From DATFQI01 sp963831105 (GTDB lineage Bacteria > Actinomycetota > Thermoleophilia > Solirubrobacterales > Solirubrobacteraceae), in the NCBI GenBank assembly GCA_963831105.1, contig CAWHOS010000003.1:868001-932000 (forward strand): 64,000 nucleotides of DNA, read 5' to 3'. Under the pieces are notes generated by a model. The model had not been told where the DNA came from. It saw only the letters and a program-made list of their open reading frames with translations, and did not search any database. The translations under genes were made by a program, and so were the position numbers. This document shows positions 1-7,974 of this stretch, piece after piece (the stretch's first letter is position 1; each line of letters begins with the position of its first letter).

Positions 1-953
1 ACGTCGTGATCGCCGAGGGCCCGACCTACCCGGGCGCCGTGCCGTCGTTCGTCTCCTACCAGGCCGACGTGGTGCAGGTCGGGATGGACGAGGACGGCAT
101 GGACATCGACCTGCTCGAGGAGGAGCTCGCGCGGCTCGACCGGCAGGGGCGCTCGCCGAAGTTCATCTACACGATCCCGTCGTTCCAGAACCCGGCCGGC
201 GTGACGATGTCGCTCGAGCGCCGCCGCCGGCTGGTCGAGATCGCGCACCGGCGCGAGCTGCTCGTGCTCGAGGACAACCCGTACGGGATGCTGCGCTACG
301 AGGGCGAGCCGCTGCCGACGCTGTTCTCGCTCGACGGCGGCGAGTTCGTGATCTACCTCGGCACCTTCTCGAAGATCCTCTCGCCGGGGCTGCGGCTGGG
401 CTGGACCGCGGCGCCGCGCCCGGTGCTCGACAAGCTCAACCTCGGCAAGGGCGCCGCCGACCTCTGCTCCTCGCCGCTGTCGCAGCTGTTCGTGCGGACC
501 TACTTCGCCGAGCGCGACTGGCTCACGTACGTCCGGCAGCTCACGGACCTCTACCGGCGCCGGCGCGACATCATGCTCGAGTCGCTCGCCGAGCACTTCC
601 CGCGCGAGGCGACCTGGACGCGGCCCCAGGGCGGGCTGTTCATCTGGGCGCGGCTGCCGGAGTTCCTCGACACCACGGACCTGCTGGCGCGCGCGCTGCG
701 CGAGCACGTCGCCTTCGTCCCCGGCCGCGCGGCTTACCTGGACGGTCGCGGCGGCTCGGAGATGCGGCTGAACTTCTCGGGCGTGACCGACGACGCGATC
801 CGCGAGGGCGTGCGGCGGATCGGCGAGGTCATCCGCGAGCAGGTCGCGCTCTACGGCACGCTGACGGGCGCCGAGCCGGCGCCGCGGCAGGCAGAGCCGG
901 CCCGCCCGGCGGCGGACCCGCAGGTGCTCCCGCTGCGGCGCAAGGCCGGATGA
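1..953 (+). CDS. PLP-dependent aminotransferase, class I/II, 5'-truncated
   Basis: This is the C-terminal part (about 316 residues) of a fold-type I aminotransferase. The gene runs off the left edge and reads in frame from base 3. An EDNPYG segment carries the Asp that contacts the PLP pyridine nitrogen, and GTFSKILSPGLRLGW carries the Schiff-base lysine. The layout resembles the 2-aminoadipate/aromatic (MocR- and LysN-like) subgroup rather than AspC. The last ~30 residues are a low-complexity Ala/Pro/Arg tail. The stop overlaps the next start (ATGA), so translation is probably coupled to the Ddl-like ligase. The amino-acid substrate cannot be told from the sequence. Confidence 0.85.
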   Translation, partial: VVIAEGPTYPGAVPSFVSYQADVVQVGMDEDGMDIDLLEEELARLDRQGRSPKFIYTIPSFQNPAGVTMSLERRRRLVEIAHRRELLVLEDNPYGMLRYEGEPLPTLFSLDGGEFVIYLGTFSKILSPGLRLGWTAAPRPVLDKLNLGKGAADLCSSPLSQLFVRTYFAERDWLTYVRQLTDLYRRRRDIMLESLAEHFPREATWTRPQGGLFIWARLPEFLDTTDLLARALREHVAFVPGRAAYLDGRGGSEMRLNFSGVTDDAIREGVRRIGEVIREQVALYGTLTGAEPAPRQAEPARPAADPQVLPLRRKAG

Positions 954-1900
954 AGGTCGCGGTCCTCAAGGGCGGCGACTCGCTGGAGCGGCAGGTCTCG
1001 CTGCGCTCGGGCGCGCGGGTGGAGCACGCGCTCGACCGGCTCGGGCACGAGGTCGTGCCGATCGACGTCGGCCCGGATCTGGTCGACCGGCTCCGCGACG
1101 AGCGCCCGGACGTGGCGTTCGTGGCCCTGCACGGCCGCGGCGGCGAGGACGGCACCGTCCAGGAGCTGCTCGAGCTGCTCGCGATCCCGTACACCGCGTC
1201 CGGGCCGTCGGCCTGCATCCGCTGCCTGGACAAGGTCCTCGCCAAGCACGCGCTGCGGGACGCGGGCGTGCCGACGCCGGACTTCTACGCGTTCAGCCAG
1301 GCGGCGTTCGAGGAGCTCGGCGCCGCGCGGGCGCTGCCGGCGATCGAGGAGCGCCTCGACTTCCCGATCGTCGTCAAGCCCGCCGGGCAGGGCTCGGCGC
1401 TCGGGATCAAGTTCGCCGCCAGCGCCGCCGACGTGCCGGGCGCGATCGTCTCCGCCTTCTCCTACGACACGAAGGTCCTGCTCGAGCGCCACGTGGCCGG
1501 GCGCGACCTGGCCGTCGCGGTGCTGGAGGGGCCGGAGGGGCCGGAGGCGCTGCCGGTCGTGGAGGCCGTGCCGCGCGAGGAGGACTTCTACGACTTCGAG
1601 GCCCGCTACGAGATCGGCCGCACGGAGTTCATCTGCCCCGCCGCGCTGCCGGACGCCGTCGCCGAGCGGGCCGCCGAGCTGGCGCTCGAGACCTACCGCG
1701 TGCTCGGCTGCTACGGCTTCGCCCGGGTCGACCTGATGCTCGAGGAGTCGACAGGGGAGCTGACGGTGCTCGAGGCGAACGTCATCCCCGGCCTGACCGA
1801 CACGTCGCTGCTGCCGCTGGCGGCCGAGGCGGCCGGGATCGGCTTCGAGGCGCTGATCGCGCGCGTGCTCGAGCTCGCGGTGGCGCGGGCGCCGGCCTGA
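950..1900 (+). CDS. D-alanine--D-alanine ligase-like ATP-grasp protein
   Basis: A 316-residue ATP-grasp ligase of the Ddl family, which joins two D-amino acids for peptidoglycan precursors in the cytoplasm. It has the N-terminal substrate loop (HGRGGEDGTVQ, residues ~60-70), the glycine-rich nucleotide loop (KPAGQGSALGI), the FYDFEARYE segment and the metal-binding end (RVDLML...EANVIPG). It differs from textbook Ddl: the usual SEHEVS is SLERQVS, and EAKY is EARY. A second, more canonical Ddl lies at 29442-30444, so this copy may have another D-amino-acid preference. The ATG overlaps the aminotransferase stop. Family assignment is firm; substrate is not. Confidence 0.85.
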   Translation: MKVAVLKGGDSLERQVSLRSGARVEHALDRLGHEVVPIDVGPDLVDRLRDERPDVAFVALHGRGGEDGTVQELLELLAIPYTASGPSACIRCLDKVLAKHALRDAGVPTPDFYAFSQAAFEELGAARALPAIEERLDFPIVVKPAGQGSALGIKFAASAADVPGAIVSAFSYDTKVLLERHVAGRDLAVAVLEGPEGPEALPVVEAVPREEDFYDFEARYEIGRTEFICPAALPDAVAERAAELALETYRVLGCYGFARVDLMLEESTGELTVLEANVIPGLTDTSLLPLAAEAAGIGFEALIARVLELAVARAPA

Positions 1901-1906
1901 GCCGAC

Positions 1907-2398
1907 TTACTGCTCGCCGCCGCGGAAGTCCTCGGGCGAGACCTGGTCGAGGAACTCCTTGAACTTGTCCACGACCTCCTCGGTGTCCTCGACCTCGTGC
2001 TCGAACTCGATCGCGGACTCCGCGATCACGTCCTCGGCGGCGAAGATCGGGGCGCCGGAGCGCACGGCGAGGGCGAGCGCGTCGCTCGGACGCGAGTCGA
2101 TCTCGACCTCGCGGCCGCTGACCGTGAGCGTGATCGACGCGTAGAAGGTGTTCTCGCGCAGCTCGGTCACCGAGACGCGGCTGCAGGCCACGTCGAGCTC
2201 GCCGAGCATGTCGAACAGGAGGTCGTGGGTCATCGGCCGCGGCGTGGAGGCGCCCTGGAGCTTCATCAGGATCGCGGCGGCCTCGGGATGGCCGATCCAG
2301 ATCGGGAGGAACTTGTTCGTGTCGACGGCCTTCAGCAGGACGATCGGCTGCTTGCCGACCATGTCGAAGCTCACGCCGTAGATGACCATCTCCTGCAC
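1907..2398 (-). CDS. Bifunctional nuclease (BFN, DUF151) family protein
   Basis: A 163-residue protein with a complete DUF151/BFN domain. The N-terminus MQEMVIYGVSFD, the central LPIWIGHPEAAAI and the SRPSDALALAVR motif (residues ~105-115) are family hallmarks. Plant and mycobacterial relatives have been reported to have DNase/RNase activity; the bacterial role is unclear. The C-terminus is acidic (about 30 residues rich in E and D) and may be an interaction tail. It converges on the Ddl-like gene with a 6-base gap. A TATACT hexamer lies about 50 bases upstream of the ATG. Confidence 0.88.
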   Translation of the reverse strand: MQEMVIYGVSFDMVGKQPIVLLKAVDTNKFLPIWIGHPEAAAILMKLQGASTPRPMTHDLLFDMLGELDVACSRVSVTELRENTFYASITLTVSGREVEIDSRPSDALALAVRSGAPIFAAEDVIAESAIEFEHEVEDTEEVVDKFKEFLDQVSPEDFRGGEQ

Positions 2399-2447
2399 GG
2401 AGGACGCCTCGCCTTTCCCTAGTCCGGTGGGTCCTTCGGGTCGGCCA

Positions 2448-2453
2448 AGTATA
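2448..2453 (-). promoter_or_regulatory. Possible -10 box for the DUF151 gene
   Basis: On the minus strand this reads TATACT, a good match to the sigma-70-type -10 element, about 50 bases before the DUF151 ATG, in an otherwise GC-rich 64-base gap. No convincing -35 hexamer is visible at 16-18 bases. Confidence 0.35.
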
Positions 2454-2462
2454 GGCGCCGGA

Positions 2463-2974
2463 TTAGTCGTGCTTCCGACGCGCTGCCGGGCGGTGCGCCA
2501 GGACCACGGAGGTCTCGACCTGCCGTTCCGGGATCGACCAGTACGTCCTCAGGAGCCTGTTCTTCTCCTCCTCGCCGACGGTCTGGAACCCGTTGCGCTC
2601 ATAGAACCGGATCGCCCACTCCGCCGCCGCCCATGTGCCCACGAGCAGCGGCCGCTCGGCGCGCGCGACCAGATGCTCGAGCAGGATCCGCCCGATCCCC
2701 CGGCCCTGGTGCTCGGGCCGCACGTAGGCGTGCCGAAGCAGATCGACGTCCCGCACGGCCTGGATGCCCATCACCCCGGCCAGCCGGTCCTGCTCGTCGA
2801 TACCCCAGAAGACGACGCCGTCCGAGATCTCGCGCTCGAGCTGGGCAGCGTCCATGTAGGGCTCGTGCCAGCGATCTGCGGGGATCACGCCGCGATACGC
2901 CTCGGCGCCGGCGTTGACGATCTCGAGGATGTCCGCGCGCTCGTCTTCGGTGCAGCGGCGGAGCGGGGAGCTCA

Positions 2975-2975
<1 letters not shown>
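2463..2975 (-). CDS. GNAT family N-acetyltransferase
   Basis: A 170-residue protein with a single GNAT fold. The acetyl-CoA pyrophosphate-binding motif is HQGRGIGRILLEHL (about residues 93-106), followed by a WAIRFYERNGF segment typical of motif B (FYERNGF). The acceptor is unknown. The annotated ATG starts exactly on the discriminator base of the upstream tRNA-Ile and has no room for a ribosome-binding site, so the real start may be an internal codon (the next Met is about residue 41) or the mRNA may be leaderless. The family call is secure; the start is not. Confidence 0.82.
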
Positions 2976-3048
<73 letters not shown>

Positions 3049-3083
3049 CTGCGGCGCGATGATAGCGACCGCGGGGCCTGCCG

Positions 3084-3980
3084 TCAGGCGTGTTCGACGG
3101 CCCCGAGGCGCTCCGCCATGGCCATCGCCTCGTCGAGCGACTCGAAGGCCAGCGTGACCTTGTAGCCCTCGCCCTTGGGGGCCACCTGGACGTCGGCGCC
3201 GAGCGCCCGGCCGAGGGCGTCGCCGAGCCGGCCGGCGGCCTCGACCTGGTCCGGGTGCAGCTCCGGGCCGCCGCGGGTGCGGCGCGCGGCGGGCTCCGAG
3301 CGGCCCTCGGCGGCGCGGGCCTGCGCCTCCGTGTGGCGGACGGTCCAGCCCTCCGCAGCGGCGGCGCGGGCGAGGCGGCGGCGGTCGGAGTGGTCGGAGG
3401 CCATCAGCAGCGCGCGGCCGTGTCCCTCGGTGAGGGTGCCCTCCGCGAGCATGTCCAGCACGTCGTCGGGCAGGTCGAGGATCCGCAGCAGGTTCGACAC
3501 GGCGACGCGCGAGCGGCCGACGCGGCGGCCGACGTCCTCGCGCGTGAGCCCGAGCTCCTCGACCAGCAGCGAGCAGGCGCGCGCCTCCTCGACCGGGTTG
3601 AGGTCCTCGCGGGCCATGTTCTCGATCAGCGCGAGCTCGAGCGACTCCGCGTCGTCGTGCGGGCGCACGAGCGCGGGAACGGCGTCGAAGCCGGCGATCG
3701 CGGCGGCGCGCCAGCGGCGCTCGCCGGCGATCAGCTCGTAGGTCCCGCCGGCGACCGGCCGCAGCAGCACGGGCTGCAGCACGCCGCGCTCGCGCAGCGA
3801 GTCGGCCAGGGCGAGCAGCGCCTGCTCGTCGAACTCGCGCCGCGGCTGGCGCGGGTTGGGCGAGATCAGCTCGAGCGGGATCTCGCGCAGCTCGGGGTGC
3901 TGCTCGCCCTCGGTCGCCGGGACGGTCGAGGACAGGATCGCGGAGAGCCCGCGGCCCATGCCGCGCGTGCGCTCAGCCAC
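3084..3980 (-). CDS. parB: Chromosome-partitioning protein ParB
   Basis: A 298-residue ParB/Spo0J protein, the CTP-dependent clamp that loads at parS and spreads along DNA next to the origin. Visible parts are the N-terminal ParA-interacting stretch (RGMGRGLSAIL), the CTP-binding ParB/Srx motif (LIAGERRWRAA; ENMAREDLNPVEEA), the parS-reading helix-turn-helix (TREDVGRRVGRSRVAVSNLLRI) and a C-terminal dimerisation segment. It starts inside parA (8-nt overlap), so the two are translationally coupled. Two parS sites lie 1.8 kb upstream at 5728 and 5764. Confidence 0.97.
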   Translation of the reverse strand: MAERTRGMGRGLSAILSSTVPATEGEQHPELREIPLELISPNPRQPRREFDEQALLALADSLRERGVLQPVLLRPVAGGTYELIAGERRWRAAAIAGFDAVPALVRPHDDAESLELALIENMAREDLNPVEEARACSLLVEELGLTREDVGRRVGRSRVAVSNLLRILDLPDDVLDMLAEGTLTEGHGRALLMASDHSDRRRLARAAAAEGWTVRHTEAQARAAEGRSEPAARRTRGGPELHPDQVEAAGRLGDALGRALGADVQVAPKGEGYKVTLAFESLDEAMAMAERLGAVEHA

Positions 3981-4728
3981 GGGAGGCCACCTCCTTCGCG
4001 AGCTCGAAGTACGCCTCGGAGCCCGCGCAGTGCGGGTCGTGGTGGATGACGGGGCGCCCGAAGCTCGGCGCCTCGCCGAGCCGGACGTTGCGGGGGATCA
4101 CCGTGTCGAAGACGAGCGTCGGGAAGTGCTCGCGCACCTCGCGCTCGACGTCCTGGGCGAGCTTGGTGCGCGCGTCGTGCATGGTCAACAGCATGCCCGC
4201 CACGGTCAGGCGCGGGTTCAGCTCGCGCTGGACGAGCGACAGCGTGTCGAGCAGGCCGGCGAGCCCCTCGAGCGCGAAGTACTCCGTCTGGACGGGCACG
4301 ATCACGCGGTCGGCGGCCACGAGCGCGTTGATCGTCAGCGGCCCGAGCGACGGCGGGCAGTCCAGCAGCACGAACGCGTAGTCGTCGCGGATCGGCGCGA
4401 GCGCGTCCCGGAGCCGGTTCTCCGAGCCCGGCAGCCGCGGCAGCTCCATGTTCGCGCCCGCGAGGTCGGGCGTCGAGGCGAGGATCGAGAGGTGCTCGAT
4501 CGGCGTCGACCGCACGGCGTCGCCGGCCGCGACGTCGCCGCCGAGCACGTCGTAGAGCCCCGTCCCGCCGTCACGCGCGACGCCGAGGCCGACGGTGGCG
4601 TTGCCCTGCGGGTCGACGTCGACGACGAGGGTCTCGTAGCCGGCCGCGGCGATGCAGGCGGCGACGTTGACGGCGGTGGTGGTCTTCCCGACCCCACCCT
4701 TCTGGTTCGCGATGGCGTAGACGGACAT
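3973..4728 (-). CDS. parA: Chromosome-partitioning ATPase ParA/Soj
   Basis: A 251-residue deviant Walker ATPase. The N-terminus has IANQKGGVGKTTTAVNVAA with the signature lysine, the Walker A' box is VVDVDPQGNATVGLG, and LLDCPPSLG is the Walker B region. It forms ATP-dependent dimers on DNA that move ParB-parS complexes. It is the first gene of the parAB pair and is preceded by a 306-base gap with a repeated octamer. The overlap with parB indicates coupled expression. Confidence 0.97.
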   Translation of the reverse strand: MSVYAIANQKGGVGKTTTAVNVAACIAAAGYETLVVDVDPQGNATVGLGVARDGGTGLYDVLGGDVAAGDAVRSTPIEHLSILASTPDLAGANMELPRLPGSENRLRDALAPIRDDYAFVLLDCPPSLGPLTINALVAADRVIVPVQTEYFALEGLAGLLDTLSLVQRELNPRLTVAGMLLTMHDARTKLAQDVEREVREHFPTLVFDTVIPRNVRLGEAPSFGRPVIHHDPHCAGSEAYFELAKEVASRG

Positions 4729-5034
4729 CTGCGCATCGACGCTAGCGGCGGTCGCGGCGGATTCGGGGGCGAACGGCCGCTATGCGCGAGAAACGATCGA
4801 CCAACGTCAACGTCAACTGCGGCTGGGTATGGGAGCGAGGGAGCCACCCGCGCCCGCGTGCACGAACGTCGACTCGGCGGACCAGCCACCCCTTCGAAGT
4901 GACGTTGGGGGTCCTATAGCCCGCAAACGTCACTTCAACCGGGGGTGCCGGTCCCTCGAGTGACGTTTGTGCACTCCCACCTTCCCCACCCAGAGCCGTT
5001 GACGTCCGCCGGACAGCGGCCCCGGCAAGAGGAC
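4729..5034. other. parA-rsmG intergenic region with repeated GTGACGTT octamers
   Basis: No convincing gene is seen in this 306-base gap. It holds three copies of GTGACGTT in alternating orientation: 4899-4906 plus, 4926-4933 minus (AACGTCAC) and 4960-4967 plus. There is also a CAACGTCAACGTCAAC stretch near 4803. Gap, position and symmetry suggest parAB control or a binding array near the origin; this is inference. The parA promoter should lie here. Confidence 0.5.
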
Positions 5035-5745
5035 TCAAGCCGACAGAGGCCGCTTCACCGCCATCCCCGCCCGCCGGGGAAACCGCTCCGGCGTGGGCGC
5101 GATCTTGCGGAACACGTGCAACGAGTGATCCCGCGCGCCCGCGTACGGGGCCACGCGCACCACCTCGACCGCCTCGAGCCCGAGGATCTCCGCCGCCGCC
5201 ACGCCATCGGCCAGCTCGTCCGGCGCCACCGCGCCCTTCCACGCGACCAGCGTCCCGCCGACAGCGAGCAACGGCGCCGCGTACTCGCACAGCACCGGCA
5301 GCGCTGCGACCGCCCGCGCCGTCACCAGGTCCTGGGCCACGAACCCGTCGCGCCACTCCTCCGCACGCGCGTGCACCACGTCGACGTTCCCGAGCCCCGC
5401 GACCTCCACGGCCCGCGCCAGATACCGGCAGTGACGCACCGCGCTCTCAACGAGCGACACGTGCGCCGCCGGCAGCGCGGCGGCGAGGGCCAGGCCCGGC
5501 CAGCCGGCGCCCGGCCCGATGTCGGCCACGCGGCGCGCGGCGCGCACCGGCCCGAGCTCGAGCGCCGAGAGCGAGTCCGCGACGTGCCGGTCCACGGCCA
5601 CAGCGGGATCGCGGACCGTCGTCGACGCCGTCGGATCCTCCGCCTGCAGCTCGAGCAGCGCCCTCAGCGCCGCGGTGGCGTCCTCGGGGAGCCCGTGCTC
5701 GGCGGCGAGGCCGTCGAGCCGCGTGAGCGTTTCACGTGAAATCAC
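5035..5745 (-). CDS. rsmG: 16S rRNA (guanine527-N7)-methyltransferase RsmG
   Basis: A 236-residue Rossmann methyltransferase that makes m7G527 in 16S rRNA (GidB family). The SAM-binding loop is VADIGPGAGWPGLALA (about residues 71-86), and LVTARAVAALPVLCEYA contains the family's TARA motif. The start is GTG at 5745. The first six codons (ISRET) coincide with a parS site at 5728-5743. It sits in its usual place between parA and jag in the origin cluster. Confidence 0.95.
   Translation of the reverse strand: MISRETLTRLDGLAAEHGLPEDATAALRALLELQAEDPTASTTVRDPAVAVDRHVADSLSALELGPVRAARRVADIGPGAGWPGLALAAALPAAHVSLVESAVRHCRYLARAVEVAGLGNVDVVHARAEEWRDGFVAQDLVTARAVAALPVLCEYAAPLLAVGGTLVAWKGAVAPDELADGVAAAEILGLEAVEVVRVAPYAGARDHSLHVFRKIAPTPERFPRRAGMAVKRPLSA
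5728..5743. promoter_or_regulatory. parS: parS site 1 (inside the rsmG start)
   Basis: The 16-mer CGTTTCACGTGAAATC contains the palindromic core GTTTCACGTGAAA(T/C) of the TGTTTCACGTGAAACA consensus; only three outer bases differ. It overlaps the rsmG start region and lies 1.8 kb from parB. An identical copy is 36 bases away. Confidence 0.93.
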
Positions 5746-5763
5746 CGGCGACCGCCCGGCGGA

Positions 5764-5779
5764 CGTTTCACGTGAAATC
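5764..5779. promoter_or_regulatory. parS: parS site 2 (rsmG-jag gap)
   Basis: Same 16-mer as the site at 5728-5743, centred 36 bases away (between three and four helical turns). It lies in the short gap just after the jag stop codon. Confidence 0.93.
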
Positions 5780-5781
5780 CG

Positions 5782-6261
5782 TCAGGGACGCAGCGGCGCC
5801 ACGACGAGGTGGCGATCGGGCTCGGTGCCCTCGGAGTAGGTCTCGACGTCGTCGCGATCCTTGAGGAACTCGTGCACGACCTTGCGCTCCGTGGCGCTCA
5901 TCGCGTCGAGCGCGACGGGGCGGCCGCCGTCGACGGCGTCGGCCGCGGCCTGCTCGGCCTGCCGGTGCAGGGCCTGCTCGCGGCGCGCGCGGTAGCCCGC
6001 CGCGTCCACGATCACGCGCACGCCGCCACGGCCGCTGTCGCGGTTGGCGACCTTGAAGGCGAGGTGCTGGACGGCGTCGATCGTCTGCCCGTGGCGGCCG
6101 ATGAACAGGCCGAGGTCCTCGCCCTCGAGCACGCCGCGGATGCCCTCGTCGGTCTCCTCGACCTGCACCGAGGCGTCGAGGCCGAGCGCGTCGCCGACCC
6201 GCTCGAGCACCTCGCGCACCCGCTCGACGGGGCTCTCCGGCATCTGTCCCGCTTCGCTCAT
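5782..6261 (-). CDS. khpB: KH/R3H RNA-binding protein Jag (KhpB)
   Basis: A 159-residue Jag/SpoIIIJ-associated protein. A short N-terminal domain is followed by a KH domain with the GxxG loop (GLFIGRHGQTIDAVQHL, residues ~51-67) and a C-terminal R3H domain (ATERKVVHEFL... with the Arg-x3-His pattern). Relatives bind RNA and affect cell division and elongation. Its start overlaps the yidC stop by 4 nt (ATGA), the standard yidC-jag arrangement. The product is acidic. Confidence 0.93.
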   Translation of the reverse strand: MSEAGQMPESPVERVREVLERVGDALGLDASVQVEETDEGIRGVLEGEDLGLFIGRHGQTIDAVQHLAFKVANRDSGRGGVRVIVDAAGYRARREQALHRQAEQAAADAVDGGRPVALDAMSATERKVVHEFLKDRDDVETYSEGTEPDRHLVVAPLRP

Positions 6262-7178
6262 CGTCTCCTCCCGGACCGTTTCTTCTTGCGCCGCGGCGGC
6301 GCGGGGGGCGGGCCGCTCGGCCTGCCCTTCGGCTCGTTGCCGGCGACGGCGGGCTTCGCGGTGGCCTTGGTCTTCGGGCCCTTGTCGCCCTTGCCGTCGT
6401 CGTCGTCATCCTCGCCGCGCAGGCGCTTGAGCAGGTCGCCGAAGCCCTCCTGCTCGGTGCCCGGTGGCCGCAACGGCCCGAGGCGCTTCTTCACGATCGC
6501 CTGCTGCACGATCGTCCACAGGTTGGTCGTGATCCAGTAGACGAGCAGGCCGGTCGGGAACTGCCACACGAAGAGCACGAAGAAGAACGGCAGCGCCAGG
6601 AAGATCATCCGCTGCGTCTTGTCCGTGGTCGTCGACATCAACAGCGTCGACGCCAGCTGCGACCCGACGTAGAGCACGATCAGGGTCACGAGCACCCAGC
6701 CGTACGCGCGGTTCGTCAGATCCGGGATGAAGAGGAACTGCGCGTCGCCGCCGTTGCCGCACGGCACCGGGTTCTCCGTGCCGGGCGGGTTGATCTCCGG
6801 GCAGATGTCCTCGCGCAGGTCGCCCTGGAGCATGTAGAAGAGCGAGAGGAACACCGGGAGCTGTGCGACCAGCGGCAGGCACGAGGCGAACGGGTTCACC
6901 TTGTTCTCCCGGTAGAAGCGCATCATCTCCTGGTTGAGGCGCTCCTTGTCGTTCTTGTACTTCGACTGCAGCTCCTTGATCTCGGGCTGCAGCCGCGCCA
7001 TCGACTGCATCGACTTGAACTGCTTCAGCGTCAGCGGCAGCAGCAGCATCCGGACGAGGACCGTCAAGGCCACGATCGCCATGCCCCAGCCGAGGCCGAG
7101 GTCGTGGAAGAACACGAGGATCGCGCCGAAGAAGTCGATCAGCGGCTGGAGCGGGTTTCCGAGGGCGAACATCTGCAT
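6258..7178 (-). CDS. yidC: Membrane protein insertase YidC/Oxa1
   Basis: A 306-residue Oxa1-family insertase of the Gram-positive type, which inserts membrane proteins with or without SecYEG. The first hydrophobic segment begins near residue 10. TVLVRMLLLPLTLKQF contains the conserved groove arginine. A long charged coiled hairpin follows (about residues 60-90), then several membrane spans (from VAQLPVFLSLFYML to QFPTGLLVYWITTN). The C-terminal tail is Lys/Arg-rich (KKKRSGRRR) and may contact ribosomes. There is no large periplasmic domain and no clear lipobox. Confidence 0.95.
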   Translation of the reverse strand: MQMFALGNPLQPLIDFFGAILVFFHDLGLGWGMAIVALTVLVRMLLLPLTLKQFKSMQSMARLQPEIKELQSKYKNDKERLNQEMMRFYRENKVNPFASCLPLVAQLPVFLSLFYMLQGDLREDICPEINPPGTENPVPCGNGGDAQFLFIPDLTNRAYGWVLVTLIVLYVGSQLASTLLMSTTTDKTQRMIFLALPFFFVLFVWQFPTGLLVYWITTNLWTIVQQAIVKKRLGPLRPPGTEQEGFGDLLKRLRGEDDDDDGKGDKGPKTKATAKPAVAGNEPKGRPSGPPPAPPRRKKKRSGRRR

Positions 7179-7184
7179 GAAGGC

Positions 7185-7448
7185 TCAGGAGTGTGACGCA
7201 GGGCTGCGGGGCTCTCGGAACAGCGTCTGCGCCGAGACCGGGTCATAGCCGCCGTGGCTGAACGGGTTGCAGCGCAGCAGCCGCCAGCCGGCCAGCACGG
7301 CGCCGCGCAGTATGCCGTAGCGCTCGATCGCCTGCGTCGCGTAGGCCGAGCAGGTCGGGTGGTACTTGCAGCGGCGCGGCAGCGCCGGCGAGATCACGCG
7401 CTGGTAGAGCCGGATCGGGGCGAGCGCGATGCGGGCCGCGAGGCTCAC
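7185..7448 (-). CDS. yidD: Membrane insertion efficiency factor YidD
   Basis: An 87-residue YidD protein. The family core is complete: RVISPALPRRCKYHPTCSAYA and AIERYG...LLRCNPFSHGGYDPV, including the conserved cysteines. It is thought to assist YidC-dependent membrane protein insertion. The GTG start overlaps the rnpA stop (GTGA). Order rpmH-rnpA-yidD-yidC-jag is the canonical origin operon. Confidence 0.94.
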   Translation of the reverse strand: MSLAARIALAPIRLYQRVISPALPRRCKYHPTCSAYATQAIERYGILRGAVLAGWRLLRCNPFSHGGYDPVSAQTLFREPRSPASHS

Positions 7449-7840
7449 TCGCCTCCCCCGGAGCGCTTGCCACCGCCCATGCCGTCGACCAGCTCGGCCA
7501 GCGACCGGCGCATGCCGCCGCTGCCCTCGCGCTCGGCCAGGCCCTTCGCGTCCGGGCGCGCCACGACCACGTAGTCCGAGTCGTCGGGGAGGCGCTCCGC
7601 CTCCTGCCAGAACGCCTCGCGCAGCACCCGCTTCACGCGCGTGCGGTCGACCGCCCCGCCGACGCGGCGGGAGACGGAGAGCCCGAGCCGCGGACCCTCC
7701 TCGGCGCCCTCCTCGCGCGGGAACGCGTAGAGCACCAGGTACCGGTTGGCCTTCGAGCGGCCCTGCCGGTAGACGCGCTCGAACTCGGCGCTGCGAGACA
7801 GCCGGCGACGGCGGCGCCCGCCGCCCGCGGCGCCGGGCAC
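7445..7840 (-). CDS. rnpA: Ribonuclease P protein component
   Basis: A 131-residue basic protein subunit of RNase P (tRNA 5' maturation). It has the N-terminal LSRSAEFERVYRQGRS substrate-binding helix and the RNR signature (RTRVKRVLREAFW, residues ~63-75). The start is taken as the GTG that shares one base with the rpmH stop (TAGTG). A longer open frame upstream is only the antisense/alternate reading of rpmH. The C-terminal ~20 residues are Gly/Ser-rich. Confidence 0.93.
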   Translation of the reverse strand: MPGAAGGGRRRRRLSRSAEFERVYRQGRSKANRYLVLYAFPREEGAEEGPRLGLSVSRRVGGAVDRTRVKRVLREAFWQEAERLPDDSDYVVVARPDAKGLAEREGSGGMRRSLAELVDGMGGGKRSGGGE

Positions 7841-7974
7841 TAGACCGTCAGCCGCTTGCGGCCCTTGTCGCGACGGCGCTTGAGGACGATGCGGCCGGCC
7901 TTCGTCTGCATGCGCGCACGGAAGCCGTGCGTGCGGGCGCGCTTGCGCTTCTTGGGCTGGTAGGTGCGCTTCAC
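7840..7974 (-). CDS. rpmH: 50S ribosomal protein L34
   Basis: A 44-residue L34 with the full family sequence: KRTYQPKKRKRARTHGF at the N-terminus and RMQTKAGRIVLKRRRDKGR after it. The start is GTG. It is the first gene of the minus-strand origin operon and is divergent from dnaA. Its stop shares a base with the rnpA start. Confidence 0.97.
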   Translation of the reverse strand: MKRTYQPKKRKRARTHGFRARMQTKAGRIVLKRRRDKGRKRLTV

